Part shown: positions 24,106 to 33,753 of the stretch, in pieces | Layout of the letters: the number at the start of each line of letters is the position of its first letter | Position numbering within the stretch: position 1 is the stretch's first letter | Assembly (NCBI GenBank): GCA_014529385.2 | Contig: CM043967.1 | Span: forward strand, 6,587,001 to 6,651,000 | DNA: 64,000 bases | Direction of reading: 5' to 3' | From: Adiantum capillus-veneris | Lineage: Eukaryota > Streptophyta > Polypodiopsida > Polypodiales > Pteridaceae | The notes under the pieces: model-generated | The model's input: only the letters and a program-made list of their open reading frames with translations | Told to the model about the DNA's origin: nothing | The model's database searches: none | Position numbers and translations under genes: made by a program

Positions 24106-26001
24106 ATATACTTTTTTGTAATGAATTAAGATTGTGGATACAAGGTCCACCACTTGTTCAAGCTAGATCTAAGAAAGTATATATATTGAGTCTTCAAACT
24201 AGTAAACCAAGGGAAGAGAGAAGCAGGGTCCATCACTTGTCCAAGCTCATCTCTAGACAACATAGAGAGATGTTAGGTCTACTAATTGTCCAATATAGTC
24301 ATGGAGAAATGATATAAGATTGATCCACTTGTCCAACCTATCATCTCTAGTAAAATGGGAGGTTTGGCCTTAAGATTCACCATGTAACCAACCTATACTT
24401 CATTGTATTATGAAGAGTAGAAAAGAAAAGCTCCATCACTTGTCTAAGGTAGTTCCAAAATCAACATGGAGAGAAGCAAGCTTCACCATTTGTCCAAGAT
24501 AGGTTCCATCAAAACATGAAAAACCTCATATATGTTGTACGTGGAATCTTTTTTCCAAGGTCCACCACTTGTCCAAGCTAGGATCCATTAAAACATGGAT
24601 AGAAACAAGGCTCCACCACTCATCCAACCTTTATAGCTGCAAAGTGTACCGGTTGTCTAAACTAGGCATGTGAAAATAATAGAAGGTCCACCACTTATCC
24701 AATATATTATCTCTAATAGCATGGGAGGTTTGGTCTCAAGATTTAGGAATTGGCTGACCTGTATTTCATTGTGTTATGATGAATTTGGTTTTAAATTCAA
24801 CTACTTATCCAAGCTATAAGTTTATATTTTGAATGGTATTCCTTCCCATCACTTAGAAAACCAATGATATGTTGTACATGGGGGGGTTTGTTACAAGGTC
24901 CACCACTTGTCCAAGCTAGTTTCATTGAAACATGGATGAAGGCAAGCTCCACAATTTGTTAAAGCTAGACTCCATTGAAATCTAGAAAATCCATGCTATG
25001 TTGTACATGGGGTTTTTGTTTTAAGGTCCAACACTTGTCCAAGCTAAGCTCCATTGAAACATGGAGTAGAGAAACACTCCACCACTTGTCCAAGCTAGGA
25101 AACATTGATAGTATTTGGTTTCGTTTGAAGATCCACCACGTGTAAGCTAACTCTATTGAAACATAGAGAGAAGCAAAGGTCCACCAATTGTTCAAGCTAG
25201 GCTCCATTGAAACATGGACAAAAGCAAGCTCCACCATTTCTCCAAGATAGGCTCCATTGAAACATGGAGAGAATCAAAGGTCCACCATTTCTCCAAGCCA
25301 AGCTCCAGTTGTCCAACCTATAAGGTTATATCTTAAATGGTAATCTTTTTAATCACTTGGAATACCCATGATCTGCTTTACATGGGGGTTTTGTTCCAAG
25401 ATCACCACTTGTCCAAGCTAACTCTATTGAAACATAGAGAGAAGCAAAGGTCCACCACTTTTCCAAGCTAGTCTCCATTGAAACAAGGAGAGAAGAAAGC
25501 TCCATAATTTCTCCAAGATAGGCTAGCCTGGATAAGTGCACCTTGAAACCAGCCTTCCTATGAGGCAATAGAGCATATGCTACATATTTTATGTATGCCC
25601 CATGCCTCAAATTAAGAAGTTATAGATTAGAAGTGGACCTTGCTTTAATGTCACATGCAATAAATTAAGGAAAAATAGCCAAGTGGATTGTATTCCTCAA
25701 TGGATCCTTGCTTTCACAAGTTGTGAACCTTGAGTCACTTTTACATTAACTTGGACAAGTGGTGGATCTAGAAACCAAGATCTCCATGTTGAGATAAGTT
25801 GTAGGTAGGATAGTAGAACATAGACAACGATAATGGATGCAATATACTCGTCTCCTAATAATCCAATTGATTGAAACCATGGTATTTTAGTTGTTTTCAT
25901 TGTGTATTGTATGTGCTAAAGTGGAATGAGACCTTAAGAAAACTCAATTTTTTGACAAAATCTCTATATTTTGTACATGATATATTGAAAGTTGTCCAAC
26001 C
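24106..26001 (-). repeat. Right array 2: second inverted arm, mosaic at its end
   Basis: It begins with TTTTTTGTAATGAATTAAG and continues as an inverted copy of the left-arm inner edge. Inverted units follow (CCACCACTTGTCCAAGC, CATTGAAACATGGAGAGA). From about 25,525 the order is disturbed: + oriented motif copies occur at 25,530-25,560 and 25,745-25,800. An inverted fragment (TTTTGTACATGATATATTG, GTTGTCCAACCT) closes the array at 25,965-26,001, where the Ty3 element appears to begin. The arm is much shorter than the left arm, probably cut by the retrotransposon insertion or by deletion. Confidence 0.8.
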
Positions 26002-26727
26002 TGGGAATTGGGATTTTCCCACTTTACCTAATATGGTCTTAAACGCTAATTTTTGTAAGTTTTTTGGATACGAAATACACAGCGTGAGCTGACGGCGCTC
26101 ACTTCTCTCCTTCTCGCACTTCCTACTCCCTCTCTGGTTGTCACATTGCGAATGCGTTTGTTGCATTGCAACCACAGGTAAGAGCTCTACGCATTGACAT
26201 AAGCCATTCACAATATTTCATAGCTTTTGGCGTCGTCGACCCCCAACCTAATTTCATCAAAACAAGAAATTTACACTTTTAAAACAAAACTTAAGCATAG
26301 GTAGGGTATTGGGGCATCATTGCTAAGCATTTAGATGCATTCAAGGTCGAAAATGGCTAGGTCAAAAATCCAATGTTGTTAATAATCGCGATTTTGGAAC
26401 TTCACCTAAAGTGGCGATTGAGATGATAGGCATGTGTTCTTAGGTCTTATAAACTTGTCCTAGAAGTTTCGTTACATTTGGATGTCATTTGATGCTGTAA
26501 CAGATGTGATTTGCTTGCCGATGAGCGATTGGCTTTTGGTGATTTTAGTCACTTGAGTGTAGCCTGAGTTAGATGCGAGTTATTAGTTTTTTTCCAAGAG
26601 ATTGACAACCTCTTGTAGCCTCTATGCACTAGTCAAGTCAACTTCGTCCCATGGTTTGACAAATTAATCGTGGTTCTCGCTAATACTGCAATAAGATAGG
26701 ATGGTGAGGTTAGAAATGCGTCCCACA
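26002..26727 (+). repeat. Putative 5' LTR of the outer Ty3 element
   Basis: The right end is fixed by CCCACA followed by the primer binding site at 26,728. The left end is guessed at the TG at 26,002, where the arm repeat stops. A splice-donor-like CACAGGTAAGAG lies at 26,172-26,183 inside it. I could not find a matching copy downstream by eye. Confidence 0.4.
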
Positions 26728-26747
26728 TTTGGCGCCGCTATCGGGGA
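26728..26747 (+). promoter_or_regulatory. tRNA primer binding site of the outer Ty3 element
   Basis: TTTGGCGCCGCTATCGGGGA lies just after a CA dinucleotide. The TGGCGCCG-xx-xCGGGGA pattern is typical of plant Ty3 elements and is generally ascribed to priming by tRNA-Asp. It marks the start of reverse transcription. Confidence 0.65.
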
Positions 26748-27423
26748 ACGAAGAGACCTAAACTAGGGAAAAACACAAGCGTCTTGTGTAATTGTCCTTT
26801 AACTTCCTCTAGGTTCTCTTAGAGTTCAAAACTCTTTTTAGAAACCGCATAGATTAAGATTGTCATCTTTTGCTGTGTAGAGGTAGCTTGGAAGTAATCG
26901 TACTTGCTGAGTACTTTTAGGATTTTAGGATTGTATATTTAGATTAGGATTTGGAGAATGATTGGTAGACGAAACAAGTCTTAAGATCAAGACTCTGAAA
27001 AACATAAAAAACACAAGAAAGTGAGTGTTGGTGGACACTTTCCACAACCTCATTGCATGAGAAACTAGGAGTAGGGTAAGTAGGATCCAAGGTGGATTTC
27101 ATAGCATTGCTCTCTCTGAAAGAATCAAGTGTGAGTTGTTATGTAAGGTTGCATAATTTTAGGTCTACGGATATAAATAGCACGAAAAGACTCGAATTCA
27201 CTCAATCCAACTGGGGAGTAAGCCTAAAAGTTGTATGAACCAGTGGGTAAGCTCAAGGACACTTCGAGGTAAAAATTTCAAGAAGTTGACCAAAACTCAG
27301 ATTATTTACCTTTTCTTGACTTTTTAGGCCAAACTAAGTTTTGACTTGATTCACAGGCTTAAAACGCATCATAAAAGGACTGTCCTTGAGAAAATTTCAA
27401 AAAAGTGTTCATTTCAAGCCTCA

Positions 27424-28303
27424 AGTTAATAATCGCGATTATTAACTTTTTTCTCTAAATTGGCCAAGGCTCATACCATTGACTCATTGCATGTGTACAA
27501 ACAACTAAAGGCCCAAGAGATTTGGATCACTAAACTGGTAAAAAACTGGGTGAAACTAAAGTTTGTACTGACTTTTTGAATCTTGAGTGTGAATAGAGGA
27601 AAAATTTATCCAAACTTGGTGAAAATTGATTCATAGGCTTATATTGAGGTGAAAAACATGTGTATATGCTCAGTTGAGCAAAAACATGCAAAAATTTGAC
27701 AAAAGTAAATAATCGCGATTATTTACATTTTACTTGTTTTTGAACTTTTTTGACCAAGTTAGCATACCACTAGCTTTACCATGTTGTAATAAGCCCACAA
27801 ACCAAATTTGGTAAGATTTGAATCGCTGGAGTGAAAACTGTGACAAAAATTGCAAAGTTAGTCTGCGGACAAATATTAATGACCATTTGATTGAAAATTG
27901 TCCAAAGTTGATGAAAATTGGCTAGTGACCTTAACATAAGGTGCTTAATATATCTGTGTCAAAGTTGGGACAAAAATTGGCAAAAAATTATCAACAGTAA
28001 ATAATCGCGATTATTTACTTTTTCTTGCAAACTTGGTGATTTTGCAAATTTGAGTATACCACATAGTCAAGCACATCAATTGGACCCCACAAATCAATTT
28101 GGGTGAAATTTGGACCACAAAAGTGAAACCCAAGCCAGATTCTCGAAATCAGAGTCTGCGGACACGGAACAGGGGTAAACTTGATCAAATTTTGCCCAAA
28201 CTTGTTGAAACTTTCCCAAGGGCTTTAACAAGTTGTATACTTACCAAACCAATCCAGAAAATGGAAAAAAAGTGACAAAAGTAAATAATCACGATTATTT
28301 ACT
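27424..28303. repeat. Four palindromes around AATCGCGATT spaced by about 284 bp
   Basis: Near-identical palindromes centred on AAATAATCGCGATTATTT lie at 27,424-27,447 (24 bp, perfect), 27,705-27,726 (22 bp, perfect), 27,996-28,019 (24 bp, perfect) and 28,280-28,303 (one central mismatch, TCACGA). Centres are 280, 292 and 284 bp apart. A half-site with the core AATCGCGATT is at 26,384-26,393. The sequence between palindromes is only loosely similar (TTGGTGAAA-like stretches), so the palindrome is the best conserved part of a tandem unit. Confidence 0.85.
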
Positions 28304-28459
28304 TCTGCTACCCAAAGACTTCAAATTTGACTTTTGGGCTTATACAGTTTTAGACCAGCATAAAATAAGGCCACTGGAAAATTTTGGTGTCAATCGAATC
28401 AAAATTGGTACAGATATACTCAGTTTATAGATTGCATATTAAACCTTTGATTTTGCTAA

Positions 28460-28701
28460 GCTAAATCTGAAAGTCAAAGTTTTGACTTTCATAGCACAAA
28501 TTGAAGTGAAATACAGAGACCAATCACTGGAGTTCTCAAGAGTTCGACTGTCCTTATAGAAAAATAGCTAATTTGACAAAGCTAAATCTGAAAGTCAAAG
28601 TTTTGACTTTCATAGCACAAATTGAAGTGAAATACAGAGACCAATCACTGGAGTTCTCAAGAGTTCGACTGTCCTTATAGAAAAATAGCTAATTTGACAA
28701 A
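28460..28701 (+). repeat. 121-bp tandem duplication in the Ty3 leader
   Basis: Copies at 28,460-28,580 and 28,581-28,701 appear identical by eye. Each holds an inverted repeat, GAAAGTCAAA with TTTGACTTTC, separated by two bases. The identity suggests a recent slippage event. Confidence 0.85.
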
Positions 28702-28828
28702 TTGTGTACAGGAATCGGGTTGTAGACGAGGAATCAGTGGCTTGACAGAAAGTTGCAATTGAGTCAAGTGGAAATTGATGACAAGTCAATCTAAGGTGAG
28801 TACTCTATCCAGGGCTTCATAAGTCTAT

Positions 28829-29704
28829 ATGAACCTTAGATCTGGTCGTGTAATAGGAAAACAAGGCCTATTTGGAGAAAACACCAGTAGAGTATCCACT
28901 GAAGAAAGCATAAATCAAGGCAATTCCTTACACACAATTCTTGAAGAAGTATCGGACACTTTTTCAGATTCAACATCCGAAATGTCTTCTTACTCGACTC
29001 ACTTTGAAACCGGAACGACAATGCACTATAAGCATATACTCTCTTTTTACAAGACTAATCGTCATGGAGCACAGGTTTACTTGGATCCTAACGAAGAGTA
29101 TGCTATTCGCATTAATGATCATGGTATTGAGTTTGAAGAAGAAGTTAGGGCCAACAAACAAGGAAAAATGTACATGGATCGAAACGAAACTCAATATGTA
29201 CAAGTTGAAAATCCTGATATGGTAGACAAGTGGGGCTTAGAAGTAAACACTATAATCCTAGATTTGTGAGCAAAAGAAGGACCACCAACTTTGGAATTCG
29301 AGGGATACGATCAAGTAGATTTGAAGCCGTTGAAATAGCTTAGTACGGATAATCCTAGGATCGGAGTCTATTGTTGGGAAGATAGAAACATAAAAGATCT
29401 CTTTTGGACTTCTCGTGCTAGACCAGGACAATTAACGGCCATGAAGATCATCTATATCTTCAAAATCAAAGATAAGGGATTTGTGGATCTACCAACTTAC
29501 TTGTTTAGAGATTGTTATAACAACAAGTTTGTTATGATGACTCATGAGGAGGTAGCACAAACCAAATACCAGGGGTATTCCATACGGGATTGGATATTGG
29601 GTCAAGGACCAGAAACTACTCCAAGAGACAAACATCATGAGAGATCATCGGAGAGTAATGAAGAAACTAGAAACCACCTCATCATCACGAAGAAAAACGG
29701 GTGA
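28829..29704 (+). pseudogene. gag N-terminal region of the outer Ty3 element
   Basis: Starts MNLRSGRVIGKQG, a beginning common in plant Ty3 gag. One frame runs through two stops (TGA 29,267 and a TAG near 29,337) to 29,704. The motif pattern Y-x-H-I-x-x-F-Y ... GAQVYLDPNEEYAIRI ... GKMYMDRNETQYV suggests a repeated small beta-rich module. Related sequence is found at 62,018-62,753 (+) and 58,250-58,582 (-), so it is a lineage feature. I do not recognise a named domain. A frame change links it to the gag core from 29,637 onward. Confidence 0.55.
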
Positions 29705-30635
29705 CACTAAGGCCAGCAGCCCAGGGCTACATGAGTCACTATTTCTGACAAACTGGTTTGAAGGACTCGGAACAAAACCAACTCCTAGAAGACCTAGAGT
29801 TGAACCAAATAGATGTGTCAGAACAACTGAGTTCCAAAAATGGGTCAAAAAATAAAGTGGATCAGGGGATCCATATGATCACTTAGCAAGCTTCAAGCAA
29901 GTGCTAAGAGCGGAGCGTATATTTGATTTCCATACTCAATTCGAAGGATTTGGAATGACATTAGAAGGAAAAGATTTGACACGATTCCAAAACATTCCAC
30001 CAAGGTCAATCATGGACTTGATTACATTAGCTCAAAGATTTGTAGCTGCTTGTTCTAAAACGGTAATTAAACATAATATGGTAGCTGATCAAATCTACAG
30101 CTTTAAACAGAAACCTGGTGAGTCTGTTAGGGATTCTGTAGCTCGAATGAAACAATACATTGCCAGATGCCCAGATATGGAGATACCTACGAAGGAGCAA
30201 CTTGTTTCATTGTTTCTGGAGGGACTGCTAAACAAAGAACTTCATGCTATACTCTATAGTAAAAATCATACAACCATAGAGGCGTGTGTGTCTGATGCTA
30301 TCGACCCAGGAGACAATTGTGAGATCTTTAATGAAGAGGATGTCCCAAAGGATAACCAAAGCGAGAAGACTGCATCCACAAAACCAACACAAGTGGGAAC
30401 GGCTGTTGCAGCACCACTCTCAGCCATAATAGAAGATATGCTAAAAAGAATGAATGACATGATGAACAATATGCAAAGGGCACCTATGAGAGGACCAGGA
30501 CAGGGGATATCCCCACAGGGACAACCAATTAGGCCACCAAATTGGTGTGCAATCAAGGGAAATGGACAAACCATGAGACCCATGAGTGCTACTTCAAACC
30601 AAAGTATGATGGGAATGTTCAGTACGTACCCATGA
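29637..30635 (+). pseudogene. gag core (Retrotrans_gag-like) of the outer Ty3 element
   Basis: Frame of 29,637 with one internal TAA at 29,853. The segment DPYDHLASFKQVLRAERIF ... GFGMTLEGKDLTRFQNIPP ... YSFKQKPGESVRDSVARMK ... LVSLFLEGLLNKELHAILY has the pattern of the plant retrotransposon gag domain (capsid). The same pattern, diverged, is at 57,748-58,059 on -. After about 30,400 the protein becomes Met/Pro/Gln-rich, and the frame shifts near 30,600. Confidence 0.75.
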
Positions 30636-31390
30636 GGCCACAAGGACAACCCATGTACAGATATCAACCCAATATGGCTCAAGTTCAGAGACCACCAATG
30701 GGTATGGAGAGACCTCAACCTGTGTTGGGACAACAACCTCCTTATCCAGGACATAATGCGGTGCCTGTAAAGTACATGCACTCAGACGGGGTCATAGATG
30801 AACAAGCATTAGTGCCTGTTACACCCTATGCAGAGCCTAGTCCATCTACCGTGATGGTAGAGGGAGATTGGTATAGTCCACAACCACCACCAATGGAGGA
30901 AACCATGACTCATGCTCCACCAGAGCTCACACCAATGTATTATGTAGCTAATCAAGGTGTCAGACCTCCTATGGGAAGACCCATGATGAAGCCCAGAACA
31001 GGAAACTGTCATAACCGTGGTGCTGATGACCATTGGAAAAATGAATGTCCAGAGCCTAACAAAAACCTCAAACCAATTGAAGCCTATTGCATACAATGTT
31101 GCAAAAAGGGAGGACACTTTCCGGAAGATTTTCCTAAGAATCCTTTGAACAAGGGAAAAATTGTAGTCAACGTAGTCCAAGTGATGCCTAGTAGCTCATC
31201 AGAGAGCAAACCGATTGTTCCAATCAAGGTAATCACTAGAGCTCACGCAAAGAAAAAGAAACACAATTCCTCTGATGATTCGGAGAATACAAAAGTTTCT
31301 TCTCAAAGAATCAAAAGGAGCAGAAGCAAAAGATATGAGATGAGAAAACAAAAACAACGATTGAAAACGAAGAGAAAGCAAAAATTCTAG
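30542..31390 (+). pseudogene. gag C-terminal Pro-rich region with two damaged zinc knuckles
   Basis: This continues the gag polyprotein in another frame. After a long Pro/Met/Gln-rich linker come two nucleocapsid-type knuckles. CHNRGADDHWKNEC has Arg where the second Cys is expected. CIQCCKKGGHFPEDF has Phe where the last Cys is expected. A Ser-rich stretch and a basic tail (KKKKHNSS ... KRSRSKRYEMRKQKQR) follow. Nucleocapsid packages the RNA genome. Losing Cys in both knuckles fits a decayed copy. Confidence 0.65.
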
Positions 31391-31401
31391 CCTAGGACAA
31401 G

Positions 31402-31956
31402 TTGAAGGAAACGGGCAGTGAATTTCAGGAAACAACCGTGAAATCTGGAGGATCCATTGATTCCATTCTGGTTGATAAAATTTTTGAGACTATCAATGCT
31501 GCCTTGGAAGCCTACCAAGCCGGACTAAAAGCAGGCCAAAACATGGAAAACAGATGGAAAAACTATCCATCTCCAGACATGGAAGCAGCTAGGCTGGAAG
31601 CTTATCAAAATTTGGTAAGAATCACCCAGGAAATTTTGGATAAACAAAAACCCAAGCTTGAAAGTATTGCAAAACCGGAAGAGCTTGCGGTAGAAGAAAC
31701 GAAAGCAAAATCCAATGTGGTGGCAGAACCCCACCTTGAAACAAATGAACCAGATCTCCTGGTGCCGGACAGTGAAGATGTGTTAGATGGAATTCCATTC
31801 GTAGAAGAAGATTGGCCAGGACACTTATGGGAAAAGGTAAGGGAGATCAATGATGGAAGCCTAACTTTAAAGTCAGCCCCTATAGAAGAAGTTTGGTTGG
31901 ATAACCTACCATCTGATATAAACCTTGATATACAATCCTTATACGGGGATTGCTGA
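31402..31956 (+). pseudogene. gag-pol linker ORF of the outer Ty3 element
   Basis: An acidic, helical-looking frame in a third phase (ALEAYQAGLKAGQNMENRW ... EARLEAYQNLVRITQEILD). Its end, WPGHLWEKVREINDGSLTLKSAPI, has a counterpart on - at about 56,400-56,450 (WPQSLWETIRNRKYGSPTLISAPI). The conserved position before protease suggests a linker of the polyprotein. No known domain is recognised. Confidence 0.5.
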
Positions 31957-32017
31957 TCAGAGGCTTCAGGAATATCTAAACCAATGACATTGAAAACATT
32001 ACCTTCTTACTTGGGAG

Positions 32018-32042
32018 ATAACGAACAGTGTTTTTTTTTTGG
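32018..32042. repeat. Left target duplication and terminal inverted repeat of hAT
   Basis: ATAACGAA (target duplication) is followed by CAGTG, T10 and GG. It pairs with the right end at 46,625-46,649. Confidence 0.8.
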
Positions 32043-32249
32043 ACACCCTTCTTGAAATTTTGCTCACTTTGCTGGCGAGTAAATGTTGTGCCTAACATAA
32101 ACTTGTCAAATTGGCGAGTGAAAGGAATGTTTAATATGAATTTGTCACTATTAAAAAAACTTAATTTTCACCTAAAAGAGAAGGCATAGTTTGCAATGTT
32201 CTTGTATGATTGCATTAATAGTATGATTATTTAAAAGACATTACAAGAT

Positions 32250-32250
<1 letters not shown>

Positions 32251-32323
<73 letters not shown>
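32251..32323. repeat. (CT)n microsatellite
   Basis: An uninterrupted CT run of 73 bases in the left subterminal part of hAT. Frames made of Ser-Leu or Arg-Glu repeats across it are not genes. Confidence 0.98.
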
Positions 32324-32326
<3 letters not shown>

Positions 32327-32564
32327 AGTGCAAGGAAATTTTTTAAGGGGGGGCAAAGGTAGGTGGGTAAAGGAAGTTTAATGAGAGAGGACCCAAACTC
32401 AAGACAATAAGGCTAGCTAAAATTGTTGTGCTTATTGCAAATAAAAAATTTGTATTTCTGGCAATTTGAGAAGGTTTTGGTTGACATGAAGAAAATACTA
32501 TATGAGTAGAAAATGCTATCATTTACATAAGCTTCAATGTATCTTCTCTTCAAGCGTGCATACA

Positions 32565-32583
32565 TGTGTGTGTGTGTGTGTGT

Positions 32584-32631
<48 letters not shown>

Positions 32632-32660
32632 GTGAGGTGAGAGAGAAAGAGAGAGAGAGA
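32565..32660. repeat. Compound (GT)n-(GA)n microsatellite
   Basis: GT run at about 32,565-32,584, then GA run to about 32,628, then imperfect GA to 32,660. Confidence 0.95.
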
Positions 32661-32965
32661 CAGGTGCAAAGTCATTTTCTCTCAAAATTGACTACAAATA
32701 TAGCACTTAGGTAGGCAATACTATTCGGTTGTTATGTTGATGAAATATTTCCTATATGGATCTTAAAATATTCTTCACATTTATGTTTTTGTTTTCAAAA
32801 AGTGTTAAGTTTGGATGTCCAATGTCAAGTGCTTTGTGCATGGATAACAACCTTCAAACTATTAGTCTTAAGACCCTTGATACCCTCTAATGTGAGGTTC
32901 TTTTTGGATAGAAAAAAACATAAACTTTTTATAGTGACACCTTCAACTCTGATGTTTATGAAACT

Positions 32966-32970
<5 letters not shown>

Positions 32971-33061
<91 letters not shown>
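32971..33061. repeat. Compound (GT)n-(GA)n microsatellite
   Basis: GT at 32,971-33,018 followed by GA at 33,019-33,061. It borders the tRNA-like fragment at 33,130-33,205. Confidence 0.97.
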
Positions 33062-33064
<3 letters not shown>

Positions 33065-33129
33065 TATTTTTGGACTATATACATTGCCAAGTGGAAATAA
33101 TATAAACTTAACATTGAATTTTATTTTAG

Positions 33130-33205
33130 AATAATCAGAGAGTAGGGGAGTTGAACCCCTTCACCATGAGGTATGAACCTCCATGGCTACACCAAGCTCC
33201 CTCCA
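33130..33205 (-). repeat. Possible tRNA-derived SINE head
   Basis: Read on -, GCTTGGTGTAGCCATGGAGG resembles a pol III A box. AGGGGTTCAACTCCCC contains GGTTCAACTCC, one base from the B-box consensus GGTTCGANTCC, about 30 bases further on. A tRNA-like head next to a microsatellite is the pattern of a short SINE. It does not fold as a full tRNA as far as I can tell. Confidence 0.35.
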
Positions 33206-33206
33206 A

Positions 33207-33254
33207 GGAGAGGATAGTTGATTCACTAAGGATAGTGAATCAACTATCCTCTCC
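33207..33254. repeat. Perfect 21-bp inverted repeat (hairpin)
   Basis: The left half begins GGAGAGGATAGTTGATTCAC (33,207-33,227) and pairs perfectly with 33,234-33,254 across a 6-base loop (AAGGAT). It sits directly beside the tRNA-like fragment. Confidence 0.9.
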
Positions 33255-33475
33255 CCTTCCCTGCACAACCCCAAATAGACATCAGTAAGAAAATAAAATA
33301 CACTAAGATTAACATGCGTACTGACAAACCTTCCTTACTCATATCATATATGCCTCTACCAAAAGCTGCAAGCAAGCACATTTTCATAGATCCAAAAATA
33401 TAGAAAGCTGAAATACATCCATGATGGCACATGTACCAACAACACTAGAAAACGCATCATGTTGATCAAAATATA

Positions 33476-33660
33476 CCAGAACCACAATGGCATAATGGGC
33501 CATGGATTTGCATCATGTTGATCCATGAAACACAATGGCATAATGGCAAGGCATCCTGCTAATCCATGAAACAACCCATTTGATCATGCATGAATATAAA
33601 AATCACAATGGCATAATGGCAAGGCATCCTGCCAATCATGAAGCAACCCATCAAGCAAGA
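33476..33660 (+). repeat. Imperfect short repeats with CACAATGGCATAATGG
   Basis: CACAATGGCATAATGG occurs three times (near 33,482, 33,531 and 33,605). Two of them are followed by CAAGGCATCCTGC, then ATCATGAA-type sequence. This is non-coding 3' sequence of the hAT element. Confidence 0.65.
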
Positions 33661-33753
33661 ATGGCAGTGCATCATCTTGAACCACATATACCAGCTACAA
33701 TCCACAATTGCATCATTGGAAGCACATACTATCAAATCATGAGCATGAAGCTT

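Larger units (their letters stand above)
22259..26001. mobile_element. Candidate deletion derivative B of the same element type
   Basis: A short + oriented motif (22,270-22,325), the FCP1-like copy B and an inverted array with the same inner edge as the left arm together look like a second, smaller element of the same type with most of its left arm lost. It could also be the distal part of element A, with right array 1 being an internal insertion. Confidence 0.3.
26748..28828 (+). other. Long leader of the outer Ty3 element
   Basis: About 2.1 kb without coding capacity before the first gag codon. It holds the palindrome array (27,424-28,303) and a tandem duplication (28,460-28,701). It ends near a donor-like CTAAGGTGAGTA at 28,793-28,804, just upstream of the gag-region ATG. 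Long leaders with possible introns are known in some plant Ty3 lineages. Confidence 0.5.

Noticed and set aside
1-26001. CRISPR-like array of repeats and spacers
   Set aside because: The 'spacers' are themselves repeated, units are 442 bp, and the context is eukaryotic with introns and retrotransposons.
30266-31850. Minus-strand frames opposite the Ty3 gag
   Set aside because: No domain; they mirror the gag coding strand.
32251-33061. Ser-Leu, Arg-Glu or Cys-Val repeat proteins
   Set aside because: They are translations of CT, GA and GT microsatellites.
33130-33205. Functional tRNA gene
   Set aside because: The boxes are imperfect and I could not form a full cloverleaf, so a SINE-like fragment is the better reading.
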